DNA of 64,000 nt, taken from contig JAFIFW010000012.1 in the NCBI GenBank assembly GCA_020831825.1, positions 434,001 through 498,000 of the forward strand, read 5' to 3'. Position numbers and translations under genes: made by a program. Shown piece after piece: positions 34,971 through 43,347 of this stretch; position 1 is the first letter of the stretch; each line of letters begins with the position of its first letter. The notes under the pieces were generated by a model, which was not told the DNA's origin, searched no databases, and saw only the letters and a program-made list of their open reading frames with translations. This DNA comes from Methylophaga sp. GTDB lineage: Bacteria; Pseudomonadota; Gammaproteobacteria; Nitrosococcales; Methylophagaceae.

Positions 34971-35612
34971 ATGGCAAAAGCACTTATCCAAATGGCTCTG
35001 GATTCTCTGGATTTCGACCAAACAATCGCACTTGCAGAGCAAGTTGCTCCCTATGTCGACATTCTGGAAATCGGTACTCCATGCATTAAATACAATGGCC
35101 TGGAAATCGTTACTGCACTGAAAACCAAATTCCCAAACAACCTGATTCTGGTTGACCTGAAAACCATGGACGCTGGTGAATACGAAGCAACTCCATTCTA
35201 CGAAGCAGGTGCAGACATCTGTACAGTTCTGGGTGTTTCAGACAAAGCCACAATGGGTGGTGTTATCAAAGCAGCTAACGCCAACAACGCGGAAGCTCAA
35301 ATCGATTTGATCAGCGTTAAAGACAAAAAAGCTGTTGCTACCGAAGCTGCCAAAAATGGCGCGCAAATCATCGGTGTTCACACCGGTCTGGACGCTCAAG
35401 CAGCGGGTCAAACACCATTTGCTGATCTGAAAGACATCGCTGGTTTGAACCTGGGTGTACGTATCTCTGTTGCCGGTGGTCTGAACAAAGACACCATCCA
35501 AGATACTGTCCGTGCTGGCGCAACCATCGTTGTTGTTGGTGCTGCTATCTACGGTGCACCATCACCAGCAGAATCAGCCAAAGAACTGCGCGCGCTGGTT
35601 GACGCGGCCTAA
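34971..35612 (+). CDS. hxlA: 3-hexulose-6-phosphate synthase (copy 1)
   Basis: A 213-residue TIM-barrel enzyme of the KGPDC/OMP decarboxylase family that condenses formaldehyde with ribulose 5-phosphate, the entry step of the RuMP pathway. Family marks: MALDSLDFDQTIALAEQVAP, DILEIGTPCIKYNG, LVDLKTMDAGEYEATPFYEA (the DxK-x2-D active site) and IGVHTGLDAQAAGQTPF, with the phosphate site ISVAGGLNKDT and VVVGAAIYGA. It has its own promoter and terminator. Codon use is strongly biased, as in the second copy. About four fifths of residues match copy 2 (by eye), and the last 27 are identical. Confidence 0.96.
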   Translation: MAKALIQMALDSLDFDQTIALAEQVAPYVDILEIGTPCIKYNGLEIVTALKTKFPNNLILVDLKTMDAGEYEATPFYEAGADICTVLGVSDKATMGGVIKAANANNAEAQIDLISVKDKKAVATEAAKNGAQIIGVHTGLDAQAAGQTPFADLKDIAGLNLGVRISVAGGLNKDTIQDTVRAGATIVVVGAAIYGAPSPAESAKELRALVDAA

Positions 35613-35647
35613 GCTGGAGCGTTAAAGCTCAAAGAGCAAATAAAACT

Positions 35648-35680
35648 AAACGAGCGGCCCACGGGCTGCTCGTTTTTTTT
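35648..35680 (+). terminator. Intrinsic terminator after hps copy 1
   Basis: AACGAGCGGCCC pairs with GGGCTGCTCGTT (one G-U) and runs into eight T. Confidence 0.93.
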
Positions 35681-35713
35681 ACAAAAGGCTTGATTAAACC
35701 AGACAGTTCTACC

Positions 35714-35820
35714 GTCACAAGCCAGTGCAAGCCCAGCGCCAACTTAGACTGGCTAAATACTGGCCTGATTCAGAGGCTTTTAATTCGCAGTCCGTGGCAA
35801 ATTAAGCACTGGCTTGTCAC
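35714..35820. other. Potential structured region between hps1 and the repeat protein gene
   Basis: ACAAGCCAGTGC (35717-35728) and GCACTGGCTTGT (35806-35817) are a perfect 12-bp inverted pair, 77 bases apart, with further short complementary segments inside (GCCAG, CTGGC). It could be a structured leader, small RNA or the remains of a palindromic insertion. No known family is recognised. Confidence 0.45.
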
Positions 35821-35903
35821 AGTAAATCTAAAATAGTAATTTACCCGTTGCACCAACCTCATTGTTGGGCAGATGGGGTTAATATGTAACAGGGGAATTT
35901 CTC

Positions 35904-36209
35904 ATGAGTGATAAAGGTTTGTTAGCTTCGATTTGCGGTTTTATCAAAGGCTTGTTTTCATCTGACAAAAGCTGTTGTGATGATAAACCGGCAGCTTCAG
36001 AAAGCAAGAGTAATGATGGCCTGACCGGTGTTGAGCGCTACATCAGAAACAAAGCTCAGTCTGGTTCACAACTAACCGGTGTTGAAAAATACATCCGTAA
36101 ACAGTTATCTGATAACAAGCCGCTCACAGGTGTAGAAAGTTACATTCGTAATCAGGCCAGCGCCAAGCCTTTGACAGGCGTTGAGCGCTACATTCGTAGT
36201 AAAGGCTAA
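35904..36209 (+). CDS. Small repeat protein with four LTGVExYIR motifs in the RuMP cluster
   Basis: A 101-residue protein of no recognised family. Residues 5-25 form a hydrophobic/amphipathic segment ending in a Cys pair (GLLASICGFIKGLFSSDKSC, C24-C25), then a polar linker. Four copies of LTGVE(R/K/S)YIR start at residues 40, 57, 74 and 90, with 7-8 residue spacers and period 17, 17, 16. Each could be a short helix or binding motif. There is no signal peptide and pI is basic in the repeat region. It lies between hps1 and transaldolase, has a clear ribosome site (AGGGGAA) and its own leader. A scaffold or adaptor for RuMP enzymes is an inference from position and repetition; a membrane-tethered binding protein is an alternative. 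Confidence 0.85.
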   Translation: MSDKGLLASICGFIKGLFSSDKSCCDDKPAASESKSNDGLTGVERYIRNKAQSGSQLTGVEKYIRKQLSDNKPLTGVESYIRNQASAKPLTGVERYIRSKG

Positions 36210-36233
36210 ACCCTTCAGAAAATTCGGGTAGTG

Positions 36234-36267
36234 AAACAAACCAGTAACAATGGTTATTGGTTTGTTT
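36234..36267 (+). terminator. Hairpin after the repeat protein gene
   Basis: AAACAAACCAGTAAC pairs with GTTATTGGTTTGTTT (one G-U) around a 4-base loop, 25 bp after the stop. It lacks a long T tract after the stem, so it may be a weak terminator or an mRNA 3'-end stabiliser. Confidence 0.6.
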
Positions 36268-36349
36268 AGTACTCAACAGTCGAGCCTTGACCTGTTCAAG
36301 GCTGACCTTGTCTTAAATTTATTGAACAATAATCATACAGGTATCTAAC

Positions 36350-37333
36350 ATGGCTAATTTACTTGACCAGCTTAAGCAAATGACCGTTGTTGTTGCCGAC
36401 ACAGGTGATATTCAAGCAATTGAAAAATACACACCTCGTGACGCCACCACCAACCCGTCACTGATCACTGCGGCAGCTCAAATGCCGCAATACCAAGGTA
36501 TTGTTGACGACACCCTGAAAGGTGCCCGACAGTCTCTGGGTGCTGACGCACCTGCCTCAGAGGTTGTTTCCCTGGCATTTGACCGTCTGGCAGTATCATT
36601 CGGTCTGAAAATCCTGGAAATCATCCCGGGTCGTGTTTCAACCGAAGTAGATGCCCGTCTTTCATACGACACTGATGCCACGATTGCCAAAGGTCGTGAC
36701 CTGATTGCTCAGTACGAAGCTGCTGGTGTTTCTCGTGAACGCATCCTGATCAAAATCGCGGCCACCTGGGAAGGTATTCAGGCGGCAGCAGTTCTGGAAA
36801 AAGAAGGTATTCACACCAACCTGACCCTGCTGTTCGGTCTGCACCAGGCAATCGCTTGTGCTGAAAACGGTATCAAGCTGATTTCTCCTTTCGTTGGTCG
36901 CATCCTTGACTGGTACAAAAAAGATACTGGTCGTGACTCATACGAGCCACATGAAGATCCAGGCGTTCTGTCTGTCACCGAGATCTACAGCTACTACAAA
37001 AAATTCGGTTATAACACTGAAGTCATGGGCGCCAGCTTCCGTAACCTCGGTGAAATCACCGAGCTTGCCGGTGTTGACTTGCTGACTATCTCTCCAGGTC
37101 TGCTGGATGAGCTGCAAAAAACTGAAGGCACTCTTGAGCGTAAACTGTCTCCTGAAGCTGCAGCTCAATCTGACATTGCCAAACTGACCATGGACAAGGC
37201 AACTTTTGATGCAATGCATGCAGAAAACCGCATGGCGGCTGAAAAACTGTCTGAAGGTATCGACGGCTTTGCCAAAGCGCTGGAAACCCTTGAAGAGTTA
37301 CTCGCTGATCGTTTGGCGAAACTGGAAAGCTAA
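36350..37333 (+). CDS. tal: Transaldolase
   Basis: A 327-residue TalB-type transaldolase that moves a dihydroxyacetone unit between sugar phosphates, here in the rearrangement stage of the RuMP cycle. Family marks: [52 protein letters not shown] with the Schiff-base Lys, and [35 protein letters not shown] and [10 protein letters not shown] are also typical. About ten residues longer than E. coli TalB. It sits between the repeat protein gene and hps copy 2. Confidence 0.97.
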   Translation: MANLLDQLKQMTVVVADTGDIQAIEKYTPRDATTNPSLITAAAQMPQYQGIVDDTLKGARQSLGADAPASEVVSLAFDRLAVSFGLKILEIIPGRVSTEVDARLSYDTDATIAKGRDLIAQYEAAGVSRERILIKIAATWEGIQAAAVLEKEGIHTNLTLLFGLHQAIACAENGIKLISPFVGRILDWYKKDTGRDSYEPHEDPGVLSVTEIYSYYKKFGYNTEVMGASFRNLGEITELAGVDLLTISPGLLDELQKTEGTLERKLSPEAAAQSDIAKLTMDKATFDAMHAENRMAAEKLSEGIDGFAKALETLEELLADRLAKLES

Positions 37334-37410
37334 TCACAACAATAAATTAGCAATCTGCGCCTCGAAAGCTGGAATCTTTCAGCTTTTGAGGCAACAGGAT
37401 TTGGCTCAAA

Positions 37411-37440
37411 TTGACTTGCCGCCATTTTCTGCTTTATAGT
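37411..37440 (+). promoter_or_regulatory. Promoter of the second hexulose-6-phosphate synthase gene
   Basis: TTGACT (37411-37416), 18-bp spacer, TATAGT (37435-37440), with the same CTGCTTTATAGTC around the -10 as at hps copy 1. Confidence 0.8.
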
Positions 37441-37493
37441 CCCATGTCCTTGAATCGTGGGATAACAATAATTTTTACTTAGGAGTAAAACAC

Positions 37494-38129
37494 ATGGCTG
37501 AAATTCAAATGGCTCTGGATTCCCTGGACTTTGACGCAACAATGGCTCTGGCTGAACAAGTCGCTCCATACGTCGACATTCTGGAAATCGGTACACCTTG
37601 CATCAAGTACAACGGTCTGAAACTGGTTAAAGCTCTGAAAGCTGCTCACCCAGACAAAAAAATCCTGGTTGACCTGAAAACCATGGACGCTGGTGAATAC
37701 GAAGCGACTCCTTTCTTCGAAGCTGGTGGTGATATCACTACAGTTCTGGGTGCTTCTGACATGGCAACCATCAAGGGCGTTATCAAAGCTGCCAACGCTA
37801 ATGGCGGTGAAGCTCAAATCGACCTGATCGGTGTTGAAGACAAAGCGGCTGTTGCTAAAGATGCTGCTGCTAACGGTGCTCACATCATCGGTGTTCACAC
37901 TGGTCTGGACGCTCAAGCAGCTGGCCAAACTCCGTTTGAAGATCTGAAAACCATCACTGGTCTGGGTCTGAACGTTAAAGTTTCAGTTGCTGGTGGTATC
38001 AACAAAGACACCATCCAAAGCTGCGTAAAAGCCGGTGCTGCGATTGTTGTTGTTGGTGCAGCTATCTACGGTGCTCCATCACCTGCTGAATCTGCTAAAG
38101 AACTGCGTGCACTGGTTGACGCAGCATAA
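37494..38129 (+). CDS. hxlA: 3-hexulose-6-phosphate synthase (copy 2)
   Basis: A 211-residue paralogue of copy 1 with the same catalytic blocks (DILEIGTPCIKYNG, LVDLKTMDAGEYEATPFFEA, IGVHTGLDAQAAGQTPF, VSVAGGINKDT). It lacks two residues near the N-terminus relative to copy 1 and differs mostly in surface helices. It is followed after 11 bp by the isomerase gene, so this copy is the one in the hps-phi operon. Ribosome site TAGGAG. Confidence 0.97.
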   Translation: MAEIQMALDSLDFDATMALAEQVAPYVDILEIGTPCIKYNGLKLVKALKAAHPDKKILVDLKTMDAGEYEATPFFEAGGDITTVLGASDMATIKGVIKAANANGGEAQIDLIGVEDKAAVAKDAAANGAHIIGVHTGLDAQAAGQTPFEDLKTITGLGLNVKVSVAGGINKDTIQSCVKAGAAIVVVGAAIYGAPSPAESAKELRALVDAA

Positions 38130-38140
38130 GGATCAGTAAA

Positions 38141-38680
38141 ATGACAATGCATCGCGAACTGGTTATTAAGAAAATCACAGATATCCTGGGAGCTACTGAC
38201 AGCTCACTTGAAGGGCAATTTGTATCCATGTGTGATGATGCCAAGCGCATTTTCATCACAGGTGCGGGTCGTTCCAGGCTGGTCGGTAACTTCCTTGGTA
38301 TGCGGTTGATGCATAGTGGTTACACCGTTTACGTCCAAGGTGAAATCAGCACCCCAAGCATCCGTGAAGGCGATTTGTTAATTGTCATCTCGGGTTCTGG
38401 TGAAACAACCCAGCTGATTTCCTTTGCGAACAAAGCAAAGTCTGAAGGTGCCAAGGTAGTTTTGATTTGTTCAAAATCAAGCTCTACTATCGGTGACCTG
38501 GCGGATAAAACAATTCAAATTGGTACTGATGCAAGCTTTACCCCAACCAAGGGTATGCCAATGGGTACTATGTTTGAACTGTCTACATTGATTTTTCTGG
38601 AAGCCATTGTTTCTCATCTTATTCATGAGAAAGGCATCCCTGAAGAAGAAATGCGTTACAGACACGCTAATATGGAATAA
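38141..38680 (+). CDS. hxlB: 6-phospho-3-hexuloisomerase
   Basis: A 179-residue SIS-domain isomerase that turns hexulose 6-phosphate into fructose 6-phosphate, the second RuMP step. Marks: RIFITGAGRSRLVGNFLGMRLMHSG, LLIVISGSGETTQLI and the C-terminal PMGTMFELSTLIFLEAIV. It lies 11 bp after hps copy 2 and ends with a strong terminator, closing the RuMP cluster. Confidence 0.97.
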   Translation: MTMHRELVIKKITDILGATDSSLEGQFVSMCDDAKRIFITGAGRSRLVGNFLGMRLMHSGYTVYVQGEISTPSIREGDLLIVISGSGETTQLISFANKAKSEGAKVVLICSKSSSTIGDLADKTIQIGTDASFTPTKGMPMGTMFELSTLIFLEAIVSHLIHEKGIPEEEMRYRHANME

Positions 38681-38702
38681 CCACTTTTCCTTAGCAAAAA
38701 AC

Positions 38703-38738
38703 AAAAACGGGCAATCCACATGGGTTGCCCGTTTTTTT
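38703..38738 (+). terminator. Intrinsic terminator of the hps-phi operon
   Basis: AAAAACGGGCAA pairs with TTGCCCGTTTTT, with inner CC/GG pairing possible, followed by TT. Confidence 0.93.
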
Positions 38739-38816
38739 ATGTCCTGGATAAATAGAGCTAATCAGCACAACGCGTTATAATTATCCGTTATCCAAACTGT
38801 TAGCGGTCAATGATTT

Positions 38817-40217
38817 ATGTCTGGCAAAACCCTTTACGACAAACTCTGGGATCAACACGTTGTGCGCAGTGATGACGACGGCACAGCCTTGATCTACATC
38901 GATCGTCATCTGGTACATGAGGTCACCTCACCTCAGGCGTTCGAGGGACTGAGATTGGCGCAGCGTAAGCCCTATCGTGTCGATAGTGTGTTGGCGACAC
39001 CTGATCACAATGTACCAACAAATCATCGCGAACAAGGCATTGCCGATCCGATCTCAAGGCTTCAAGTAGAAACGCTTGACCAAAACTGTATTGATTTTGG
39101 CATTACCGAATTCGGCCTTGCCGATCAGCGACAAGGTATTGTGCATGTGGTGGGACCAGAACAAGGCGCCACCCTGCCCGGCATGACCGTCGTTTGTGGC
39201 GACTCTCACACCTCAACGCACGGTGCTTTTGGCGCATTGGCTTTTGGTATTGGCACATCCGAGGTTGAGCATGTACTGGCCACGCAATGCCTGATTCAAC
39301 GTAAGTCAAAAAACATGTTGGTTCGCGTCGATGGTCGCGTCAAACCCGGAATTACCGCAAAGGATATCGTGCTGGCGATCATTGGTGAAATCGGCACTGC
39401 CGGCGGCACTGGCTATGCCATAGAGTTTGCTGGCGAAGCAATACAGGCACTGTCCATGGAAGGTCGCATGACCGTTTGCAACATGACAATAGAGGCCGGT
39501 GCCCGTGCCGGTATGGTCGCAGTAGATGAAACCACGATTCAGTACCTGAAAGACAGACCCTTTGCTCCAAAAGCCGAGCATTGGGATATGGCAGTCGAGG
39601 CATGGCGGCAATTGCATTCTGATCCTGATGCGAATTTCGACAAAGTCGTCATCCTGAATGCTGAAACCATCAAACCTCAGGTGACCTGGGGTACCTCACC
39701 GGAAATGGTCGTACCCGTCGATGACAAGGTGCCGGATCCTCAGCAGGAAACCGACACAGTTAAACGCAACGGCATGGAGAAAGCCCTGAAATATATGGGA
39801 TTGAGTGCCAATCAGGCAATTACCGATATCCGTCTTGACCGGGTGTTTATTGGTTCTTGCACCAATTCTCGTATTGAGGATTTACGGGAGGCTGCGGCCG
39901 TCATCAAAGGCGGCAAGGTTGCCAGCTCCGTGAAGCAGGCACTGGTAGTACCCGGTTCTGGTTTGGTCAAGCAACAGGCCGAGCAGGAAGGCCTGGACAA
40001 AGTATTTATTGAAGCCGGTTTTGAATGGCGGGATCCCGGCTGTTCAATGTGCCTGGCGATGAATGCTGATCGTCTCGAGTCTGGCGAACACTGTGCTTCA
40101 ACCTCAAATCGTAATTTCGAGGGCAGACAGGGCCAGGGAGGCAGAACTCATCTGGTCAGTCCTGCCATGGCAGCAGCTGCGGCCATTGCTGGCCACTTTG
40201 TTGATATCACACACTGA
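38817..40217 (+). CDS. leuC: 3-isopropylmalate dehydratase large subunit
   Basis: A 466-residue aconitase-family protein for leucine synthesis. The 4Fe-4S ligands are visible in [13 protein letters not shown] and [11 protein letters not shown]; other blocks are [21 protein letters not shown] and [20 protein letters not shown]. Start [16 protein letters not shown] is the family start. The small subunit leuD usually follows at once, but here prmB starts 2 bp downstream, so leuD must lie elsewhere. Confidence 0.96.
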   Translation: MSGKTLYDKLWDQHVVRSDDDGTALIYIDRHLVHEVTSPQAFEGLRLAQRKPYRVDSVLATPDHNVPTNHREQGIADPISRLQVETLDQNCIDFGITEFGLADQRQGIVHVVGPEQGATLPGMTVVCGDSHTSTHGAFGALAFGIGTSEVEHVLATQCLIQRKSKNMLVRVDGRVKPGITAKDIVLAIIGEIGTAGGTGYAIEFAGEAIQALSMEGRMTVCNMTIEAGARAGMVAVDETTIQYLKDRPFAPKAEHWDMAVEAWRQLHSDPDANFDKVVILNAETIKPQVTWGTSPEMVVPVDDKVPDPQQETDTVKRNGMEKALKYMGLSANQAITDIRLDRVFIGSCTNSRIEDLREAAAVIKGGKVASSVKQALVVPGSGLVKQQAEQEGLDKVFIEAGFEWRDPGCSMCLAMNADRLESGEHCASTSNRNFEGRQGQGGRTHLVSPAMAAAAAIAGHFVDITH

Positions 40218-40219
40218 TT

Positions 40220-41161
40220 ATGACCATTGAATATCAATCGGCTGCAGCTGATTTACTGACTTTACGTGATTGGCTGCGTTGGACAACTTCCCGTTTTAAC
40301 GAGTCCAAACTTTTTTTTGGTCATGGCAATAGTGATGCCTTTAACGAAGCGAGCCAGCTGATCCTGCACAGCCTTGGCTTGCCATTGGATAGCTTGCCAG
40401 AGTTATTCATGGATGCGAGACTGACCATCGCTGAGAAACAAAAGCTGATTGAACTGATTCAGCAACGAATTGAAGCACGCATCCCGGTCGCCTACCTGAC
40501 CAAAGAGGCCTGGTTCGCGGGGCTGCCGTTTCATGTGGACGAACGGGTATTGATTCCACGCTCACCTTTTGCAGAGCTTATCGCGGAGCAGTTTACCCCC
40601 TGGCTGACAGCGCCTGAAACCGTCTCAAGCATACTGGACATGTGCACCGGCAGTGCCTGCATCGCCATTGCATGTGCCTATGCGTTTCCAGAGGCTCAGG
40701 TGGATGCCATAGACATTGATCATGACGCACTGCAAGTCGCGGCATTGAATCAGCAGCGCCACCAGCTTGAAGACCGGCTTCAGTTAATTCACTCTGATCT
40801 TTGGAGCAACCTGGATCCATCGCGTCGATATGACTTGATCGTTTCCAATCCACCTTATGTCGGTGCTGAGGAGATGGCTGGTTTGCCTGCAGAATATCGA
40901 CATGAACCAGCGTCAGCCTTGCAAACCGATAACAATGGACTTGCGCTCGTTGAGCAAATTATCCGGGGCGCAGCAGAATATTTACAGCCTCACGGTTTGC
41001 TGTTTGTTGAAGTAGGTAACAGTGATCAGGCGGTTACCCTGGAATGGCCAGATATTGACTTTATGTGGCTGGAGCTGGCCAACGGTGGCCACGGAATTTT
41101 CATGCTGGATCAGCAACAGTGTTGCCAGTTTGCAGAACGCTACCCGCAGACATTGTCTTGA
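40220..41161 (+). CDS. prmB: 50S ribosomal protein L3 N5-glutamine methyltransferase
   Basis: A 313-residue HemK-type methyltransferase that modifies a Gln in ribosomal protein L3. The catalytic motif is SNPPYVGAEEM, the SAM site is ILDMCTGSACIAIACAY with DIDHDAL, and VDERVLIPRSPFAELI is the PrmB-type substrate region. The N-terminal TLRDWLRWTTSRFNESKLFFGHG with LPLDSLPEL fits PrmB better than PrmC. It follows leuC by 2 bp. Confidence 0.94.
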   Translation: MTIEYQSAAADLLTLRDWLRWTTSRFNESKLFFGHGNSDAFNEASQLILHSLGLPLDSLPELFMDARLTIAEKQKLIELIQQRIEARIPVAYLTKEAWFAGLPFHVDERVLIPRSPFAELIAEQFTPWLTAPETVSSILDMCTGSACIAIACAYAFPEAQVDAIDIDHDALQVAALNQQRHQLEDRLQLIHSDLWSNLDPSRRYDLIVSNPPYVGAEEMAGLPAEYRHEPASALQTDNNGLALVEQIIRGAAEYLQPHGLLFVEVGNSDQAVTLEWPDIDFMWLELANGGHGIFMLDQQQCCQFAERYPQTLS

Positions 41162-41241
41162 TATCCGCTACTCAACTGGCTGAAGAGGCAGTCTGTGCCC
41201 GTGGCGATATCAAGATCACTCACTGTTGGGACAATTAGCCC

Positions 41242-42546
41242 CTAAGTTTCCTGACTGCTATGTCCATCGTAGCTCATTACACAATTTCGGCCTGCCATTT
41301 TTGCTTGATACATGGCGCGGTCTGCCATCTCAAAAAGCGAGTTGAGCGTGTCATTTCTGTCATGACTCAGACTTGCCACACCAATACTCAACGTCACCGG
41401 GATGTTGGCCAACTTGAATCGGCCCAACTTTTTCTGCAAACGCCCCATTAACGCATGTGCGCTCTCGATATCAGCGCCATGCAACAGTAGAACAAATTCC
41501 TCGCCCCCCCAACGGGCAACGATATCGACATCCCGGACAAAACGTTTCAGCCAGGTACCCAATTCGGCCAGTACCTGATCACCTTTTTCAAAACCGTGTT
41601 CATTATTGATTTGCTTGAAATGATCAACATCTAGCACTGCCAGTGCCAAGTCACGCTTGAAACGATAAGCATCGCTAAAATACTTGCCGGCAAATTCTCT
41701 TAATGCATGACGGTTAAACAGTTGTGTCACTTCATCAAGCATCGCCAGGCTGTATAAGGAGTTCTGTTGAGAGCGCAATTCTCGAAGATTTTGATAGCTG
41801 TTGATGTGATTGAATACTCGCTGACGCAGCTCTTCACGGACGATGGGTTTGGAGACAAAGTCATTGACCCCCAGGTGAAATAACTCGATTTTACGTGACA
41901 TGTTGTCAAAGCCTGAAGTGGCAATGATGGGAATATTGCCAAGTTCTCCAGGCACCCGACGAATTTTTCTGACCAGTGTGATGCCACTCATCATGCCTTC
42001 AAGCATGACATCGGTAATCACCAAATCATAATCTCCGCCCTGAAAGGCATCCCATGCCCCTTCTGCATGCGTATAGGCATCAACATCAAGCCCCATATCG
42101 GTCAGCAAGTCGATGATAATTGTCTGTAATACTCGTGAATCTTCAGTAAACAGCACTCGTCCCGATAATTGTCTTGATTCACGTTCAGCCAGTCGATGAA
42201 CATATGTTTCCAGTTCTTCGTGGTCATTTTTGCTGAAGATATCGGTGGCACCTGCCAGAATTGCCTGTTTGAGCAATCTTGAACTGTCCTGCTCGGTCAT
42301 GATCAAAACGGCAACACAATCAAAACCGCTGATTGCCCGAAGTTGACCGCAAAAATCCACGCCACTGATGTCAGGCAGCTGATCGCTACAACATACCAAT
42401 CTGTAACTGGATTGTTGTGCCTGTGTCAGTCCCGCCTGGCCAGAACTGGCAGAGGCGACATCAAATCCTGCAGCCAGCAGAATTTTACTGGCTGCTTGCT
42501 GGAAGTCTGCATCGGCATCCACCACCAAAGCATTCAAGTTTTGCAC
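41242..42546 (-). CDS. Dual-receiver GGDEF response regulator
   Basis: A 434-residue cytoplasmic protein: REC1 (about 5-120), REC2 (about 135-255), GGDEF (about 275-430). REC2 keeps the phospho-acceptor Asp (DLVITDVMLEG), acidic pair (FTEDS) and Lys (VSKPI). REC1 has SDQLPD, where the usual Asp position four before Pro is Ser, so it may not be phosphorylated. The GGDEF domain has WGGEEF and an intact RxxD inhibitory site (RDVD) just before. Layout matches PleD/WspR-like diguanylate cyclases. No partner kinase lies nearby. Confidence 0.9.
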   Translation of the reverse strand: MQNLNALVVDADADFQQAASKILLAAGFDVASASSGQAGLTQAQQSSYRLVCCSDQLPDISGVDFCGQLRAISGFDCVAVLIMTEQDSSRLLKQAILAGATDIFSKNDHEELETYVHRLAERESRQLSGRVLFTEDSRVLQTIIIDLLTDMGLDVDAYTHAEGAWDAFQGGDYDLVITDVMLEGMMSGITLVRKIRRVPGELGNIPIIATSGFDNMSRKIELFHLGVNDFVSKPIVREELRQRVFNHINSYQNLRELRSQQNSLYSLAMLDEVTQLFNRHALREFAGKYFSDAYRFKRDLALAVLDVDHFKQINNEHGFEKGDQVLAELGTWLKRFVRDVDIVARWGGEEFVLLLHGADIESAHALMGRLQKKLGRFKLANIPVTLSIGVASLSHDRNDTLNSLFEMADRAMYQAKMAGRNCVMSYDGHSSQET

Positions 42547-42587
42547 TGAGATATTCCCTGTCTCTGACCTGTGATCCGATTAATGAC

Positions 42588-43310
42588 TCAGGATCCCAAA
42601 GCTGGAATTGTAGCAGCCTCAAGCAATTGCCGGGTAAAACTCGTGCGTAAATAGAATCCTCTGGGGTTTAGCAGAATTGATTCACCATCAATATCAGAGG
42701 CTCTAGCCATCACTCGGCTATTGGCCGCTTTGGGTCTGATTTGCAGATATTGTCCATATTCGGCGGTCAAGGCATTTTGCTCACCCAGGGCAATCAACTC
42801 CATCAATTCTTCCCAGTCCTGCCGGAGCATGGCTTCTTGCTGTGCAGTGGGCTGCCAAATCCAGCCCATGCCGACAAAACGATCGGCGAGTGCGATGCGG
42901 TTGTCCGCCTCAATAGGCACCCATAAAACGTTGGAGAGTTTTTTTCTGACCCAGCTGTCTTGCCACTGTCCTGACTCTGAGCCTGCCGCATTGACGGTAC
43001 AGACGAAGGTCGATTCCTTGGGCTGGCCATGCACATCCAATGGCAGTGTTTTTAATTCAATGCCCAAGGCCGAAAAATCCTGAATGGCCTGACTACCGGC
43101 ATCACAGCCTAGTACATGCTCCAATAGACTGCCCACCCAGCCTTTGTGGCGGCTTAAATCATCCGGGATCGAAAATTGAGCATCATGAGCGATTTTCGCC
43201 AGTGTTTTACCGGCCAAACCGGTGACTCGTGTCATAAGTTCTTGCAAGCTTTCGGGTGGCGATGGTCTGGGTTGCATACGCTGGAAAATATCCTTGGTCA
43301 TCACAAGCAT
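42588..43310 (-). CDS. mutH: DNA mismatch repair endonuclease MutH
   Basis: A 240-residue nuclease that nicks the unmethylated strand at hemimethylated GATC sites. The catalytic DxnExK is in QDFSALGIELKTLP, and KGWVGSLLEHVLG and KESTFVCTV are family regions. The C-terminal YLQIRPKAANSRVMA holds typical late motifs. The start is taken at the first ATG (43310); internal ATGs at codons 4 and 12 are also possible. Together with mutL at 25243-26883 it implies Dam-directed mismatch repair. Confidence 0.93.
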   Translation of the reverse strand: MLVMTKDIFQRMQPRPSPPESLQELMTRVTGLAGKTLAKIAHDAQFSIPDDLSRHKGWVGSLLEHVLGCDAGSQAIQDFSALGIELKTLPLDVHGQPKESTFVCTVNAAGSESGQWQDSWVRKKLSNVLWVPIEADNRIALADRFVGMGWIWQPTAQQEAMLRQDWEELMELIALGEQNALTAEYGQYLQIRPKAANSRVMARASDIDGESILLNPRGFYLRTSFTRQLLEAATIPALGS

Positions 43311-43347
43311 GATAGTCTAATTCTATTTTTCCGCTTGAGACACCGCA

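Noticed and set aside
36283..36303. AGCCTTG/CAAGGCT palindrome upstream of transaldolase as an operator
   Set aside because: A 7-bp pair is too short to claim a regulator site without comparison; no regulator is known for it.
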